This document shows positions 12,903 to 21,767 of a stretch of DNA of 64,000 nucleotides, piece after piece. This DNA is from Xanthobacteraceae bacterium. GTDB lineage: Bacteria; Pseudomonadota; Alphaproteobacteria; Rhizobiales; Xanthobacteraceae. Numbering within the stretch: the first letter of the stretch is position 1; every line of letters begins with the position of its first letter. Under the pieces are notes generated by a model. That model saw nothing but the letters and a program-made list of their open reading frames with translations. It made no database searches and was not told the origin of the DNA. The stretch spans positions 271,411 to 335,410 of the forward strand of contig SCUB01000019.1 in the NCBI GenBank assembly GCA_004297465.1, written 5' to 3'. A program made the translations under genes and the position numbers.

Positions 12903-13478
12903 TCAGGGCCGGTGCCGGCGCAGGCGGAACGACAGGCCGATCAGCATGCAGCCGAACGCGACCGAATAGGCGGCGATGGCCCAGATCAGGCCGAGCGCGC
13001 CCGCGCCCGGCGCGATCAGCACCACCAGGCCGAACAGCGCCGACAGCACGCCGGCCAGGATCAGCCACCATTCGTTGTCGATCTCCTTGCGCAGCTTGAT
13101 GGCGCCGACGATCTCGAACACGCCGTGCACCAGCGCCCAGGCGCCGATCAGCATCACCAGCACGACGGCGGTCAGTCCCGGCAGGATCAGCGCGATGAGG
13201 CCCGAGGCGACGCCGGCGAGGCCGGCCACGGCGAGCCACCACGTCGGCATCGGCTTGGCGCGTCCGGTGAAGGTGGCGATCAGCGCCAGCACGCCGTCAG
13301 CGACGGCGAAGGCGCCGTACAGCACCACCAGCGTGAGCAGCGTCAGGCCCGGCCACAGGAAGGCGAGGATGCCGAAGATGACGGACGCGATGCCGCGCAG
13401 CAGCACAAGCCACCAGACCCGCGCCAGCGCGTGCAGCATCGGCGTGCCACCGGGATATTCGACGGTTGTGGTCGACAT
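12903..13478 (-). CDS. HdeD family membrane protein
   Basis: This 191-residue inner-membrane protein has six evenly spaced hydrophobic segments in three pairs, each pair ending in a WP/LPG-type turn (LAFLWPGLTLL, IALILPGLTAV, VVLIAPGAGAL), the DUF308 repeat pattern of HdeD. In Escherichia coli HdeD contributes to acid resistance at high cell density; the role in alphaproteobacteria is not established. The ATG has a strong GGAGGATG ribosome site. It stands alone, convergent with the tRNA gene. Confidence 0.85.
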   Translation of the reverse strand: MSTTTVEYPGGTPMLHALARVWWLVLLRGIASVIFGILAFLWPGLTLLTLVVLYGAFAVADGVLALIATFTGRAKPMPTWWLAVAGLAGVASGLIALILPGLTAVVLVMLIGAWALVHGVFEIVGAIKLRKEIDNEWWLILAGVLSALFGLVVLIAPGAGALGLIWAIAAYSVAFGCMLIGLSFRLRRHRP

Positions 13479-13798
13479 GTCATCCTCCTTCGGGTTTCTT
13501 CGTCACGTCTCACGGATTTCGCGGACGCGAAGGCGCGGACGGAAAACCGGCCGCGGCGGCGCGTCGATCGCGATAAAAGTGGATGTGCAAGAAAATGGAT
13601 ATGAGGGGAGTCAGCGGCGCTGCCGGCCAACGCGTGCGCCGCCGTCGCAAGCAATTCCGGCTCGACAATCAATCTCATCGAGAGCAATCCGCCGCGGCAT
13701 CGAACCAAGCCTAGCATTTCGTCGGCCGGCGCGCGACGGGGAAAAACCGCGCTGGCTGCACGGGAAGGTCGTGACGGCCAGCCGGGAATTTTCCGTCG
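13479..13798. other. Gene-free region upstream of hdeD
   Basis: About 320 bases without a credible coding frame. It holds the hdeD leader and promoter zone; nothing else is identified. Confidence 0.5.
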
Positions 13799-14025
13799 TC
13801 AGCCGACGAAGGCGGTTCCTTCCGGCGGGGCGATCGTGATCAGGATGAAGCGGTTGATGAGTTCGACGGTCACGATGAACTGTGCGCCGGTGACATCCCG
13901 GTAGATCATCTGCGACTGCGGCCCGTTGGTCACCGTTTCGCTGCGCGTCCATTGCGTCACGTCGCGGCGGCGGTTTTGGTTCTGGACGCGACGGCGCCGG
14001 TCGGTGCGGAAAGCGGAACATTCAT
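13799..14025 (-). pseudogene. Small hypothetical gene, apparently interrupted by a frameshift
   Basis: Two frames look like one broken protein. An ATG at 14025, with AGGA about 10 bases upstream, opens MNVPLSAPTGAVASRTKTAA and stops after 22 residues at 13957. The next frame, entered at about the same point (possible GTG at 13960), reads VTQWTRSETVTNGPQSQM then IYRDVTGAQFIVTVELINRF and ends in IAPPEGTAFVG with TGA at 13799-13801. The second part has a protein-like amphipathic beta pattern unlike the low-complexity shadows around it. Deleting one base near 13960-13970 (a GCC/GCG-rich run) would join them into a protein of about 75 residues. It could instead be an intact 53-residue gene using GTG, or a sequencing error. 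Family unknown. Confidence 0.45.
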
Positions 14026-14069
14026 GGGGCCGGATCCTTGAAGGTCGGGTCGGGCCAGCCTCGTCAAAA

Positions 14070-14083
14070 ACATTTTCAAATGT
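14070..14083. promoter_or_regulatory. AT-rich palindrome ACATTT-TC-AAATGT
   Basis: A perfect 6-2-6 inverted repeat stands out in GC-rich surroundings, 45 bases upstream of the small frameshifted gene. It could be an operator for that gene; it has no T-run suggesting a terminator. Confidence 0.3.
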
Positions 14084-14192
14084 GTTATGCGGCGCGCCGG
14101 CCGGGCGGCGAGTCCGGAAGGAGCGTTAATGATCCGTGTGGGCGCGATGCCGCCGCCTGTGCCCAGGCCCCACGGGTCACGCGCAGGAAAAC

Positions 14193-14225
14193 AAAAAACC
14201 CCTCCCGCGCATGACGCGGAAGGGG
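14193..14225 (-). terminator. Rho-independent terminator of the nap operon
   Basis: On the minus strand CCCCTTCCGCG (14225-14215) pairs with CGCGGGAGGGG (14209-14199) with one mismatch and a 5-base loop, followed by six T (14198-14193). It lies 38 bases beyond the napC stop, marking the end of the nap transcript. Confidence 0.85.
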
Positions 14226-14262
14226 CGAGGTCGGGAGCGTGCCTTTCCTTACGTCGCCTTGC

Positions 14263-14994
14263 CTAGCGCACGGCGCCGTGGGGCGGCTCGGCGGCAACCT
14301 GCTTCAGATAGCCTTCGATGTCGGTGCGCGGGCCGAGTTCGCGTTCGAGCTTGTCGATGGCGTCCTGCGCGCCGGGCGGCAGCTTGTGGGCGATGCCCTT
14401 GTGACAGTCGATGCAGGTCATGCCTTTCTTGAAGCCGTCCTGATGCTTGTCGGCGGCGCGTTTTTCCTGCACCGAATAGTCCATCTGCACGAAGTTGTGG
14501 CAGTTGCGGCATTCGCGGCTGTCGGTGGTCTTCATGGCGCGCCACACGTTGCTGGCGAGCTGGGTGCGCTTGGCGTCGAATTTCTCGCGCGAGTCGACGC
14601 TGCCGAGGAAGTGGTGCCACAGCTCGTTGGAGGCCTGCACCTTGCGGATCATCTTGTGGGTCCAGTCCTTCGGCACGTGGCAGTCCGGGCAGGTGGCGCG
14701 CACGCCCGTGCGGTTGGTGTAGTGCACGGTCTGACGGTATTCACGGTACACGTTCTGCTCCATCTCGTGGCACGAGATGCAGAACGTCTCGGTGTTGGTG
14801 GCCTCCACCACGGTGTTGAAGCCGCCCCAGAAGATGATGCCGGCAACGAAGCCGATGAGCAGCAGCGCGCCCAGCGAGATCGCGCCGGTCGGGCTCCAGA
14901 ACCAGCGCCAGAAGCGGCCAAGCGGCCCGCGCTTCTTTCCGGTGTCGGGAGCTGCCGCCTCCGCCTGTGCGTCGTTCAGCGTTTCGGTGGTCAT
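14263..14994 (-). CDS. napC: Tetraheme cytochrome c NapC (NapC/NirT family)
   Basis: This 243-residue membrane-anchored quinol dehydrogenase passes electrons from the quinol pool to NapB/NapA in the periplasm. One N-terminal transmembrane helix (about residues 38-58, LGALLLIGFVAGIIFWGGF) is followed by four heme c sites: CISCH, CPDCH, CRNCH and CIDCH. The chosen ATG at 14994 has GGGGA 7 bases upstream; an in-frame TTG four codons earlier lies within that ribosome site. It is the last gene of the nap operon, 39 bases after napB. NapC together with NapGH in one operon gives two alternative quinol-oxidising branches, as in enteric bacteria. Confidence 0.95.
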   Translation of the reverse strand: MTTETLNDAQAEAAAPDTGKKRGPLGRFWRWFWSPTGAISLGALLLIGFVAGIIFWGGFNTVVEATNTETFCISCHEMEQNVYREYRQTVHYTNRTGVRATCPDCHVPKDWTHKMIRKVQASNELWHHFLGSVDSREKFDAKRTQLASNVWRAMKTTDSRECRNCHNFVQMDYSVQEKRAADKHQDGFKKGMTCIDCHKGIAHKLPPGAQDAIDKLERELGPRTDIEGYLKQVAAEPPHGAVR

Positions 14995-15033
14995 GTGATT
15001 CCCCAATTGTCCCTGTCGAACACCCTCGCGTTC

Positions 15034-15510
15034 TCACTTGACCTGCGTGGCGTCCTGGAAGGTGTTGCTGATCAGCGGCCTGGCGTCGGCCTGCGGCACA
15101 TGGCACTGGGTGCAGAAGAACCGCGTGCCGGTGATCTTGTCGAGCCGGTTGCCCTCGCGGTCGTTGTAGTGCGTCTCCGAGACCTTCGGCGCGCCGGCCT
15201 TGGTGTTGGCCGGCCAGTCGTGGCAGGTCATGCACTGGTTGTAGTCCTTGGTGATCTGATAGCCGTCGATGCGGTGCGGAATGAGCGGCGGCTGCTGCCG
15301 GTAGGAACGGTTGAACATGCCGTCGGCCGGCATCTCCTGCTTGGTGACGGCGGGCGCCGGGTTGATGTCCTCGATCCCGACCTCGCCGCGCAGCGACTTG
15401 AGCGGGGAAGCCTGCTGCGCGTGGCCCGCGACCGTCGCTAGTCCGATGGTGAACAGCGCCGCGAGCGTCGCCGCGGCCAGTGTTCCGCCAAATCGCCGAA
15501 AGTCAGTCAT
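15034..15510 (-). CDS. napB: Diheme cytochrome c NapB, nitrate reductase small subunit
   Basis: This 158-residue periplasmic electron-transfer subunit forms a complex with NapA. An N-terminal signal peptide (hydrophobic LAAATLAALFTIGLATVAGHA) precedes the mature protein. Two heme c motifs, CMTCHDWPAN and CTQCHVPQ, are the hallmark pair. The conserved PPLIPHRIDGYQITKDYNQC stretch carries the distal His ligands. Its ATG overlaps the napH stop as ATGA, implying translational coupling. Confidence 0.96.
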   Translation of the reverse strand: MTDFRRFGGTLAAATLAALFTIGLATVAGHAQQASPLKSLRGEVGIEDINPAPAVTKQEMPADGMFNRSYRQQPPLIPHRIDGYQITKDYNQCMTCHDWPANTKAGAPKVSETHYNDREGNRLDKITGTRFFCTQCHVPQADARPLISNTFQDATQVK

Positions 15511-16469
15511 CGTTGCCCTCCATCGGTGCAAAGGTCGTTCATTGAGGTGTTCCCGGGTCCGTCCGCGCCGGCCGCATCGAGCGTGCGGTCGAACCGGTGG
15601 GTGAAGACGAAAACGCGCTCCGGGCACACGTCGGCGCAGCGGCCGCACGCGGTGCAGTCGCCCGAGAGGATGACCGGCCCCGGTCCGTGGCCCTCGCGCA
15701 GCGCCGGGGTGATGACGTGATCCTCCGGGCAGACCACGTAGCATTCGAGGCAGTCGTCGCAGCGGGCGCGGCCGCGCGCGGAAACGCGCATGAGCGCGGC
15801 GCGGCCGATCAGGCCGTAGAACGCGCCGACCGGGCAGACATGGCCGCACCAGCCGTCGCGCACCACGAACAGGTCGAACACGAAGATGGCGGCGACGAGC
15901 CACAGCCCGAACAGCGAGCCGAACACCAGCGTGCGCCACAGCGCGGTGATCGGATTGACCAGTTCCCAGGCGATGGTGCCGGTGAGCGCGGCGACGATCA
16001 GGATCATCGCCAGCATCCACAGCCGGATCGAGGACTTCACCGGCCCGCCGCGCGCGATGCCGAGGCGGCGGCGCAGGTAGGCGGCGAGATCGGTCACCGG
16101 ATTGACCGGGCACACCCAGCTGCAATAGGTGCGCCCGCCGAGCACGAGATAGACGGCGAGCACGATCGCCGCGCCAAGGAGCGCGGTCGCCTCCGGCCAG
16201 TGCCTTGCTCCGAGCGACTGCGCCAGCACCAGCGGATCGGTCAGCGGCAGCACGTTGAGCGTGAGGCTCGAGGCCAGCGTGCCCTTGGCGATCCAGAAGC
16301 CGAACAGAGGACCGGTCAGGAACAGCGCGAGAAAACCCAGTTGCGCGGCGCGCCGCAGCACCAGGAAGCGGTTGGCGGTCCACCAGCCGTGGCGGGCGCG
16401 CGCGGCGCGGCCGGGAATGGCGGCGCTTTTTGGCGGGTGCCTTGCGACGATGGTTCTGGCGGCGGTCAT
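15507..16469 (-). CDS. napH: Membrane ferredoxin-type protein NapH
   Basis: This 320-residue inner-membrane quinol dehydrogenase component works with NapG. About four transmembrane helices carry the two cytoplasmic CxxxCP motifs of NapH ([11 protein letters not shown] and [11 protein letters not shown]). The C-terminal part holds two [4Fe-4S] ferredoxin motifs, [12 protein letters not shown] and [12 protein letters not shown]. It overlaps both neighbours by 4 bases (napG TGA/ATG and napB), so napG, napH and napB are tightly coupled. NapGH is expected to feed electrons from quinol to NapBA without NapC. Confidence 0.95.
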   Translation of the reverse strand: MTAARTIVARHPPKSAAIPGRAARARHGWWTANRFLVLRRAAQLGFLALFLTGPLFGFWIAKGTLASSLTLNVLPLTDPLVLAQSLGARHWPEATALLGAAIVLAVYLVLGGRTYCSWVCPVNPVTDLAAYLRRRLGIARGGPVKSSIRLWMLAMILIVAALTGTIAWELVNPITALWRTLVFGSLFGLWLVAAIFVFDLFVVRDGWCGHVCPVGAFYGLIGRAALMRVSARGRARCDDCLECYVVCPEDHVITPALREGHGPGPVILSGDCTACGRCADVCPERVFVFTHRFDRTLDAAGADGPGNTSMNDLCTDGGQR

Positions 16470-17230
16470 GGCGATATCCCCGGCAGCCGCTTGGGCATCT
16501 CGATGAGATCGGGCACCAGCGCGCCGCCGGCCTTCTTCTTCTCCTCCCAGCCGAGCCGGTAGTGCTCGCCGATCTTGCCGCGGGCGAGCGCGGCCGGCAG
16601 CACCTTGATGGCGGCCTCCTCGAGCACGCACGATTTCTCGCACTTGCCGCAGCCCGTGCACTTGTCGGCATGCACGGTGGGTTCGAGAATGGCGTGGCGG
16701 CCGGTGCGCTGGTTGTGGCGTTCTTCCAGCGTGATCGCCTTGTCGATCAGCGGACAGGAGCGGTAGCAGACGTCGCAGCGCAGGCCGAGGAAATTAAGGC
16801 AAGTGTCGCGCGACACCAGTACCGCGATGCCCATCTTGGCGTCGTCGATGTTGGTGAGGCTCTTGTCGAGCGCGCCGGTCGGGCACGCCTTGACGCAGGG
16901 AATGTCGTCGCACATCTCGCATGGCACGTCGCGGGCGATGAAATACGGCGTGCCGTGGGCCGGTCCCGCGCCGAGGTCGGCGAGCTTGAGCGTGTGATAG
17001 GGGCAGTCGCGCACGCACAGGCCGCAGCGCACGCAGGCCGCCTGGAATTTCTGTTCGGCGCGCGCGCCGGGCGGCCGCAGCGCGTTGGCGGGCAGCGCGC
17101 GCGACTGTCGCGCCAGCGCGACGAGGCCGACGCCGCCGGCGCAGACCACAGCCGCAGCGCGGGCGGACTCGTGCAGGAACTTGCGCCGCGACAGCGCGTC
17201 CTTGCCAGTCATCGTGCTTTCGTCAGCCAT
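16466..17230 (-). CDS. napG: Periplasmic ferredoxin-type protein NapG
   Basis: This 254-residue Tat-exported iron-sulphur protein partners NapH. The twin-arginine signal is SRRKFLHES near residue 17, followed by a hydrophobic stretch. Four [4Fe-4S] motifs follow: [43 protein letters not shown] and [14 protein letters not shown] 17230 is chosen because the family begins just before the twin-arginine motif; the frame extends 20 residues further upstream without a good start. It sits 78 bases after napA. Confidence 0.95.
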   Translation of the reverse strand: MADESTMTGKDALSRRKFLHESARAAAVVCAGGVGLVALARQSRALPANALRPPGARAEQKFQAACVRCGLCVRDCPYHTLKLADLGAGPAHGTPYFIARDVPCEMCDDIPCVKACPTGALDKSLTNIDDAKMGIAVLVSRDTCLNFLGLRCDVCYRSCPLIDKAITLEERHNQRTGRHAILEPTVHADKCTGCGKCEKSCVLEEAAIKVLPAALARGKIGEHYRLGWEEKKKAGGALVPDLIEMPKRLPGISP

Positions 17231-17308
17231 GGGAGTTGGCCCATCGGGATTGGGAAAATGCCGGTGCGGGGGAGGGAGGAGCCCCCGCACCGGAAGCCGT
17301 CGGCTTCG

Positions 17309-19828
17309 TCAGGCGCTCTCCACCTTGCAGGCGCACTTCTTGAAGTCGGTCTCTTTCGAGATCGGGCAGGTGGCGTCGAGCGTCAGCTTGTTGACGAGCT
17401 GGCTCTCGTCGAAGAAGGCGATGAACACCACGCCGGAAGGCAGCTTGTTGCGGCCGCGCGTTTCGACGCGGGTGACTACCTCGCCGCGCCGGGTCTTGAT
17501 CTTCACCGCCTGGCCGCGCCGGAAGCCGCGTGCCTGCGCGTCGTCCGGGTTCATGAACACCTGGGCATTGGGATAGGAGCGGTGCAATTCCGGCACGCGG
17601 CGCGTCATCGAGCCGGAATGCCAGTGTTCGAGCACGCGGCCGGTGACGAGCCACAGATCGTAATCCTGATCCGGCGATTCCGCGGCCGGCTCGTACGGGC
17701 AGAAGATGACGCGCGCCCTGCCGTCCGGCTTGCCGTAGAACTTCACGCCTTCGCCGGCCTTGATGTAGGGGTCGTAGCCCTCGCGGAAGCGCCACAGCGT
17801 TTCCTTGCCGCCGACCACTGGCCAGCGCAGGCCTCGGGCCTTGTGGTAGAGGTCGAAATCGCCGAGGTCGTGGCCATGGCCGCGGCCGAACGCGGCGTAT
17901 TCCTCGAACAGGCCTTTCTGCACGTAGAAGCCGAAGGCGCTGGACTCGTCGTTGTCGAAATCCCGCTGCAGCTGATCGAGGCCGAACTTGTTCACGGCGC
18001 CGTTGGCGAACAGCACGTCGTACAGCGTCTTGCCCTTGTACTCAGGCTTCTTGGCGATCAGCTCTTCCGGCCAGACCTCCTCGACCTTGAAGTATTTCGA
18101 GAACTCGATGGTCTGCCACAGGTCGGACCTGGACGCGCCCGGAGGCTTGACCTGCTGGCGCCAGAACTGGCTGCGCCGCTCGGCGTTGCCGTAGGCGCCT
18201 TCCTTCTCCATCCACATTGCCGTGGGCAGGATGAGGTCGGCGGCGAGCGCGGTGACCGTCGGATAGGGATCGGACACCACGATGAAGTTGTCGGGGTTGC
18301 GGTAGCCCGGATAGCCCTCGCCGTTCATGTTGGGCGCGGTCTGCATGTTGTTCGTGCATTGCACCCAGTAGGCGTTGAGCTTGCCGTCCTTGAGCATGCG
18401 GTGTTGCACCACGGCGTGATAGCCGATGTTGCCCGGCAGCGTGCCTTCCGGAAGCTGCCACAGCTTCTCGGTCATCTCGCGGTGCTTGGGATTGGTCACC
18501 ACCATGTCGGCGGGCAGGCGGTGGGCGAAGGTGCCGACCTCGCGCGCGGTGCCGCAGGCCGAGGGCTGGCCGGTGAGCGAGAACGGGCCGTTGCCCGGCT
18601 CGGAGATCTTCCCGGTGAGCAGGTGCACGTTGTAGATCATGTTGTTCACCCAGGTGCCGCGAGAGTGCTGGTTGAAGCCCATGGTCCAGTACGACACGAT
18701 CTTCTTCTTCGGGTCGGCGTAGAGTTTCGCCAGCCGCTCCAGCTTCGCCGGCTCGACGCCAGACAGCTTGGCGGTGAACTCAAGCGTGTATGTGGAGACC
18801 AGTTCCTTGTACTGCTCGAAGCTGATGTCGCTCATGCCGGCGGGATCGACCGCGCCGTCCTTGCCGGCCTTGTGCGCGGCGTTCCTGGCCTTGATCTCGA
18901 GCGGGTGGGTCGGCCTCAGGCCGTAGCCGATGTCCTCCACGGTGCGGGCGAAGGCGACGGCCTTGTCGACGAACGCCTTGTTCACCGCGTTGTTCTGGAT
19001 GATGTAGTTGGCGATGTAGTTGAGGATCGCCAGATCGGTCTGCGGCGTGAAGATCATCGGATTGTCGGCGAGCTCGAAGCTGCGATGCTCGAAGGTCGAG
19101 AGCACGTGCACCTCGCAGCCCGGATGGGTGAGACGGCGGTCGGTCAGGCGCGACCACAGGATCGGATGCATCTCCGCCATGTTCGAGCCCCACAGCACGA
19201 AGGCGTCGGCCTGTTCGAGGTCGTCATAGCAGCCCATCGGCTCGTCGATGCCGAAGGTGCGCATGAAGCCGGCGACCGCCGAGGCCATGCAGTGGCGCGC
19301 GTTGGGATCGAGGTTGTTGGTGCGGAAGCCGGCCTTGTAGAGCTTGGCGGCGGCATAGCCCTCCCAGATCGTCCACTGGCCGGAGCCGAACATGCCGACG
19401 CCGGAGGGCCCCTGCTTCTTGAGCGCGGCCTTCCACTTCTCGGCCATCAGCTCGAACGCCTGGTTCCAGGTGATCGGCGTGAAGTCGCCGTTCTTGTCGA
19501 ACTTGCCGTTCTTCATGCGCAACAACGGCTGCGTCAGGCGGTCCTCGCCGTACATGATCTTGGAGAGGAAGTAGCCCTTGATGCAGTTGAGGCCGCGGTT
19601 GACCGGCGCATCGGGATCGCCCTGGGTCGCGACCACCTTGCCGCCCTTGGTGCCGACCAGCACGCCGCAGCCGGTGCCGCAGAACCGGCACACCCCCTTG
19701 TCCCAGCGGATGCCGTCGGCGCGCACCTGGGCCTGCGCCGGGGCGCCGGCCACCGGTACGCCGGCCGCCGCCGCGGTTGCGGCGATCGCCGCGGATTTGA
19801 TGACGTCGCGTCGGGTTTGCTCCAACAT
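17309..19828 (-). CDS. napA: Periplasmic nitrate reductase catalytic subunit
   Basis: This 839-residue molybdoenzyme binds bis-MGD molybdenum and one [4Fe-4S] cluster and reduces nitrate to nitrite in the periplasm. The Tat signal is [12 protein letters not shown] at the N-terminus. The cluster motif is [13 protein letters not shown] followed by the fourth Cys in [11 protein letters not shown]. The molybdenum-ligand Cys is in [13 protein letters not shown]. The C-terminal molybdopterin-dinucleotide domain ([17 protein letters not shown]) is complete, and length matches the family. NapD, encoded immediately upstream (5 bases), is the chaperone for its signal peptide. Confidence 0.98.
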   Translation of the reverse strand: MLEQTRRDVIKSAAIAATAAAAGVPVAGAPAQAQVRADGIRWDKGVCRFCGTGCGVLVGTKGGKVVATQGDPDAPVNRGLNCIKGYFLSKIMYGEDRLTQPLLRMKNGKFDKNGDFTPITWNQAFELMAEKWKAALKKQGPSGVGMFGSGQWTIWEGYAAAKLYKAGFRTNNLDPNARHCMASAVAGFMRTFGIDEPMGCYDDLEQADAFVLWGSNMAEMHPILWSRLTDRRLTHPGCEVHVLSTFEHRSFELADNPMIFTPQTDLAILNYIANYIIQNNAVNKAFVDKAVAFARTVEDIGYGLRPTHPLEIKARNAAHKAGKDGAVDPAGMSDISFEQYKELVSTYTLEFTAKLSGVEPAKLERLAKLYADPKKKIVSYWTMGFNQHSRGTWVNNMIYNVHLLTGKISEPGNGPFSLTGQPSACGTAREVGTFAHRLPADMVVTNPKHREMTEKLWQLPEGTLPGNIGYHAVVQHRMLKDGKLNAYWVQCTNNMQTAPNMNGEGYPGYRNPDNFIVVSDPYPTVTALAADLILPTAMWMEKEGAYGNAERRSQFWRQQVKPPGASRSDLWQTIEFSKYFKVEEVWPEELIAKKPEYKGKTLYDVLFANGAVNKFGLDQLQRDFDNDESSAFGFYVQKGLFEEYAAFGRGHGHDLGDFDLYHKARGLRWPVVGGKETLWRFREGYDPYIKAGEGVKFYGKPDGRARVIFCPYEPAAESPDQDYDLWLVTGRVLEHWHSGSMTRRVPELHRSYPNAQVFMNPDDAQARGFRRGQAVKIKTRRGEVVTRVETRGRNKLPSGVVFIAFFDESQLVNKLTLDATCPISKETDFKKCACKVESA

Positions 19829-19833
19829 GGCTT

Positions 19834-20100
19834 TCAGGCCTCCTTGGCAACTGCGCCGGCGGTGTCGTGGTCCGGCTCGAAGTGGTGATAGACGAGGGCC
19901 GCGGCGACGACGCCGGGCGTGCGGTGAATCTGTTCCAGGCCGGACAGCGCCAGCGTGGATGCGGTGTCCTCAATGGTGACGATGAGGCGGCCGCCGTCGG
20001 CGGAGCCGTGCAGCTCGACGCCGCTGATCCGCGCCAGCGCGGCGGCGACGTCGGCGACGCAATCGGGTTTGGAATGAACGAGGACGCCGCAGATGTTCAT
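19834..20100 (-). CDS. napD: NapD, chaperone for NapA maturation
   Basis: This 88-residue cytoplasmic protein with a ferredoxin-like fold binds the NapA twin-arginine signal peptide and delays export until cofactors are inserted. Family features: [17 protein letters not shown] at the start, [16 protein letters not shown] in the middle, and [15 protein letters not shown] near the end. Its ATG overlaps the stop of the upstream NapD-like gene as ATGA, and its stop lies 5 bases before napA. Confidence 0.95.
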   Translation of the reverse strand: MNICGVLVHSKPDCVADVAAALARISGVELHGSADGGRLIVTIEDTASTLALSGLEQIHRTPGVVAAALVYHHFEPDHDTAGAVAKEA

Positions 20101-20504
20101 GCTGAAAGATCCTCCGTAGCCGTGACCATGGCCGCCGACAGCACGTGCGGCATGTGATTGAGCGCGAGCAGCACGGCATCGGCGCGCGCCTGAGGGGCGG
20201 CGACGACCATGAGGCCGCGCGGGTCGCTGGAATGGATGGCGGCGCCCTCGATGGTGGCGATCAGCGCGAGCGCGTCGGCGAGCCGTTCGGGGCGGGCGCG
20301 CACCGCGATGCGGACGGGGGCTTCGGCAAAGGCAACGGAGGCAAGGGAAGCAGGCGCCGGCTGGCGCGGCTTGAGCCACCTTCCGCTCAGGAACCGGCGG
20401 CGGTCGACGGCCCTCACGGCGGGAGAGAGCCTTCCGTTATCGGCGGCGCTGGAATCGGCCTCGCCATCGCTTGGCGCCGTGACGGAATCCGCTGGGGGGA
20501 GCAT
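20097..20504 (-). CDS. NapD-like domain protein with a NapF-like N-terminus, first gene of the nap operon
   Basis: This 135-residue protein occupies the position that napF holds in the enteric napFDAGHBC order. Its N-terminal third is disordered, then reads DRRRFLSGRWLKPRQP, close to the conserved SRRxxLxGRW start of NapF. It has no cysteine at all, so the four ferredoxin clusters of NapF are absent. Residues about 65-135 align by eye with NapD: VRARPERLAD against [24 protein letters not shown] against [24 protein letters not shown] against [10 protein letters not shown]. It is therefore a second NapD-type protein fused to a NapF-type tail. ATG 20504 has GGAAAGG about 10 bases upstream; an in-frame TTG lies further up. 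Its stop overlaps napD as ATGA. The role is unknown; NapA binding is a reasonable guess. Confidence 0.8.
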   Translation of the reverse strand: MLPPADSVTAPSDGEADSSAADNGRLSPAVRAVDRRRFLSGRWLKPRQPAPASLASVAFAEAPVRIAVRARPERLADALALIATIEGAAIHSSDPRGLMVVAAPQARADAVLLALNHMPHVLSAAMVTATEDLSA

Positions 20505-20591
20505 GCCGGAACTGCCTTTCCGCCGCCGATAGCGGCGGCCGAACAAGGGCAGGGCGGGCGTTCAAGGCGCAGGCTCGTCTTGTTGGATCAA

Positions 20592-20633
20592 CTCTAGGTT
20601 TGGCAATTCGTAGATGCCTTGATGACCATCAAG
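20592..20633 (-). promoter_or_regulatory. Class II FNR/FixK-type promoter of the nap operon
   Basis: A perfect FNR box TTGAT-GGTC-ATCAA (minus-strand reading of 20633-20620) lies 22 bases above a -10 hexamer TAGAGT (20597-20592). This matches the class II geometry with the box centred at -41.5 for a start near 20585, about 80 bases above the first nap start codon. It is a strong indication of low-oxygen activation. Confidence 0.85.
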
Positions 20634-20740
20634 CAAAATGCACCGCAGCTGAAAATTTTTGTTTTGCAGCATAACTAGTAGCAAGCGCCAAATGGCGAGG
20701 AGGTGCCGCGAGGCATAACACCCCGGCAAACGGTCCTGGA

Positions 20741-20769
20741 TTGACATCCCCCCTCCGCGCCCTTAGAAA
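20741..20769 (+). promoter_or_regulatory. Sigma-70 promoter of rpmJ
   Basis: A perfect -35 TTGACA (20741-20746), a 17-base spacer and a -10 TAGAAA (20764-20769) give a start near 20776 and an 85-base leader to rpmJ. It is one of the clearest housekeeping promoters in the window. Confidence 0.75.
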
Positions 20770-20860
20770 CCCGGCCAGCGGGCGCCCCGCTTTGGCGGTG
20801 CGGTGCCCTTTTTACATTTTCCGGCTGTCGCATGCGGCCCTTGGTAAGAGAGATCGTCCG

Positions 20861-20986
20861 ATGAAGGTCCGTAACTCCTTGAAATCGCTGCGCAGCCGTC
20901 ACCGCGCCAACCGCCTCGTGCGCCGCAAGGGCCGGGTCTACGTGATCAACAAGGTGCAGCGCCGGTTCAAGGCCCGCCAGGGCTGA
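20861..20986 (+). CDS. rpmJ: 50S ribosomal protein L36 (zinc-free type)
   Basis: This 41-residue, highly basic protein begins [20 protein letters not shown] and ends [10 protein letters not shown], the standard alphaproteobacterial L36 ending. It contains no cysteine, so it is the zinc-independent (C-minus) form. In this group it is usually the only L36, so no zinc-responsive paralogue needs to be assumed. The reading frame is open upstream, but the promoter at 20741-20769 and family length fix the start at 20861. A weak CCGCC/GGCGG hairpin at 20991-21005 follows. Confidence 0.96.
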   Translation: MKVRNSLKSLRSRHRANRLVRRKGRVYVINKVQRRFKARQG

Positions 20987-21097
20987 TCCGCCGCCGTCAA
21001 GGCGGCCCGGTTTCACCTTTTCCACATCACCAGGGTTTGACGCCGCGGCGTTGTGGTCCCGATTCCATTGGGCCCGCAACGGCTCTAGATTCGCGGC

Positions 21098-21748
21098 ATG
21101 CGAGGACCGACCCCCAAATGGCGCAGTGGCGCCGTCATGCTGGCCATCGTGGCTGTCGCGGCGGCGGCTGTCCCGGCGCGCGCCCAGCAGACGCCGCCCG
21201 CCGGGGCGGGGCGCAGCCTGCCGGGCCCGCCCGCCGTGCTGCCACGGGGGATTCCCGCCGACCGCAGCGCCAAGGGCCTCGATTTCCTGTTCGGGGCGCT
21301 CAAGGCCGCGCCGGACGAGGCCAGCGCCAAGCATGTCGAGGGCCGCATCTGGGCGATCTGGGCCGCCACCCAGAGCGATACCGCCGCGCTCTTGATGAGC
21401 CGCGCGCAGGTCGCGCTGGAGCAGAAGAATTCCCAGCTGGCGCTCAAACTGCTCGACGCCGTGGTCAAGCTGCGTCCCGACTACATCGAAGGCTGGAACC
21501 GCCGCGCCACGCTGCATTACATGAACAACGAATATGCCCAGGCGCTGGCCGACATCCGCGAGGTGCTGGCGCGCGAGCCGCGCCATTTCGGCGCGCTCAC
21601 CGGGCTCGGCCTGATCATGCAGGAGCTGGGCGACGACCGGCACGCGCTGGAAGCGTTCCGCGCCGCGCTTGCCCTCAATCCCTACCTCGACCGCGTGCCG
21701 GAGCTGGTGCGCACGCTGACCGAAAAGGTCGAGGGCCGCGACATCTGA
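21098..21748 (+). CDS. Tetratricopeptide repeat protein, exported
   Basis: The 216-residue protein has an N-terminal signal peptide (GAVMLAIVAVAAAAVPARAQ, likely cleaved after ARA), so it acts in the periplasm. After a Pro-rich linker, residues about 100-205 form at least three TPR-like helix pairs (LALKLLDAVVKLRPDYIEGW, QALADIREVLAREPRHFGA, HALEAFRAALALNPYL). These mediate protein contacts; no catalytic motif is seen. It is convergent with pyk (19 bases between stops). The precise role is unknown. Confidence 0.85.
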   Translation: MRGPTPKWRSGAVMLAIVAVAAAAVPARAQQTPPAGAGRSLPGPPAVLPRGIPADRSAKGLDFLFGALKAAPDEASAKHVEGRIWAIWAATQSDTAALLMSRAQVALEQKNSQLALKLLDAVVKLRPDYIEGWNRRATLHYMNNEYAQALADIREVLAREPRHFGALTGLGLIMQELGDDRHALEAFRAALALNPYLDRVPELVRTLTEKVEGRDI

Positions 21749-21767
21749 AACGCGCGCTTGCTACAGC

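Noticed and set aside
16430..19888. 1152-codon open frame antisense to napA and napG
   Set aside because: Same high-GC mirror-frame artefact. The minus-strand nap genes are unmistakable, with complete cofactor motifs.
20562..20747. 61-residue minus-strand frame upstream of the nap operon
   Set aside because: It spans the FNR box and -10 of the nap promoter, has no ribosome site and no family resemblance; the region is better explained as promoter DNA.
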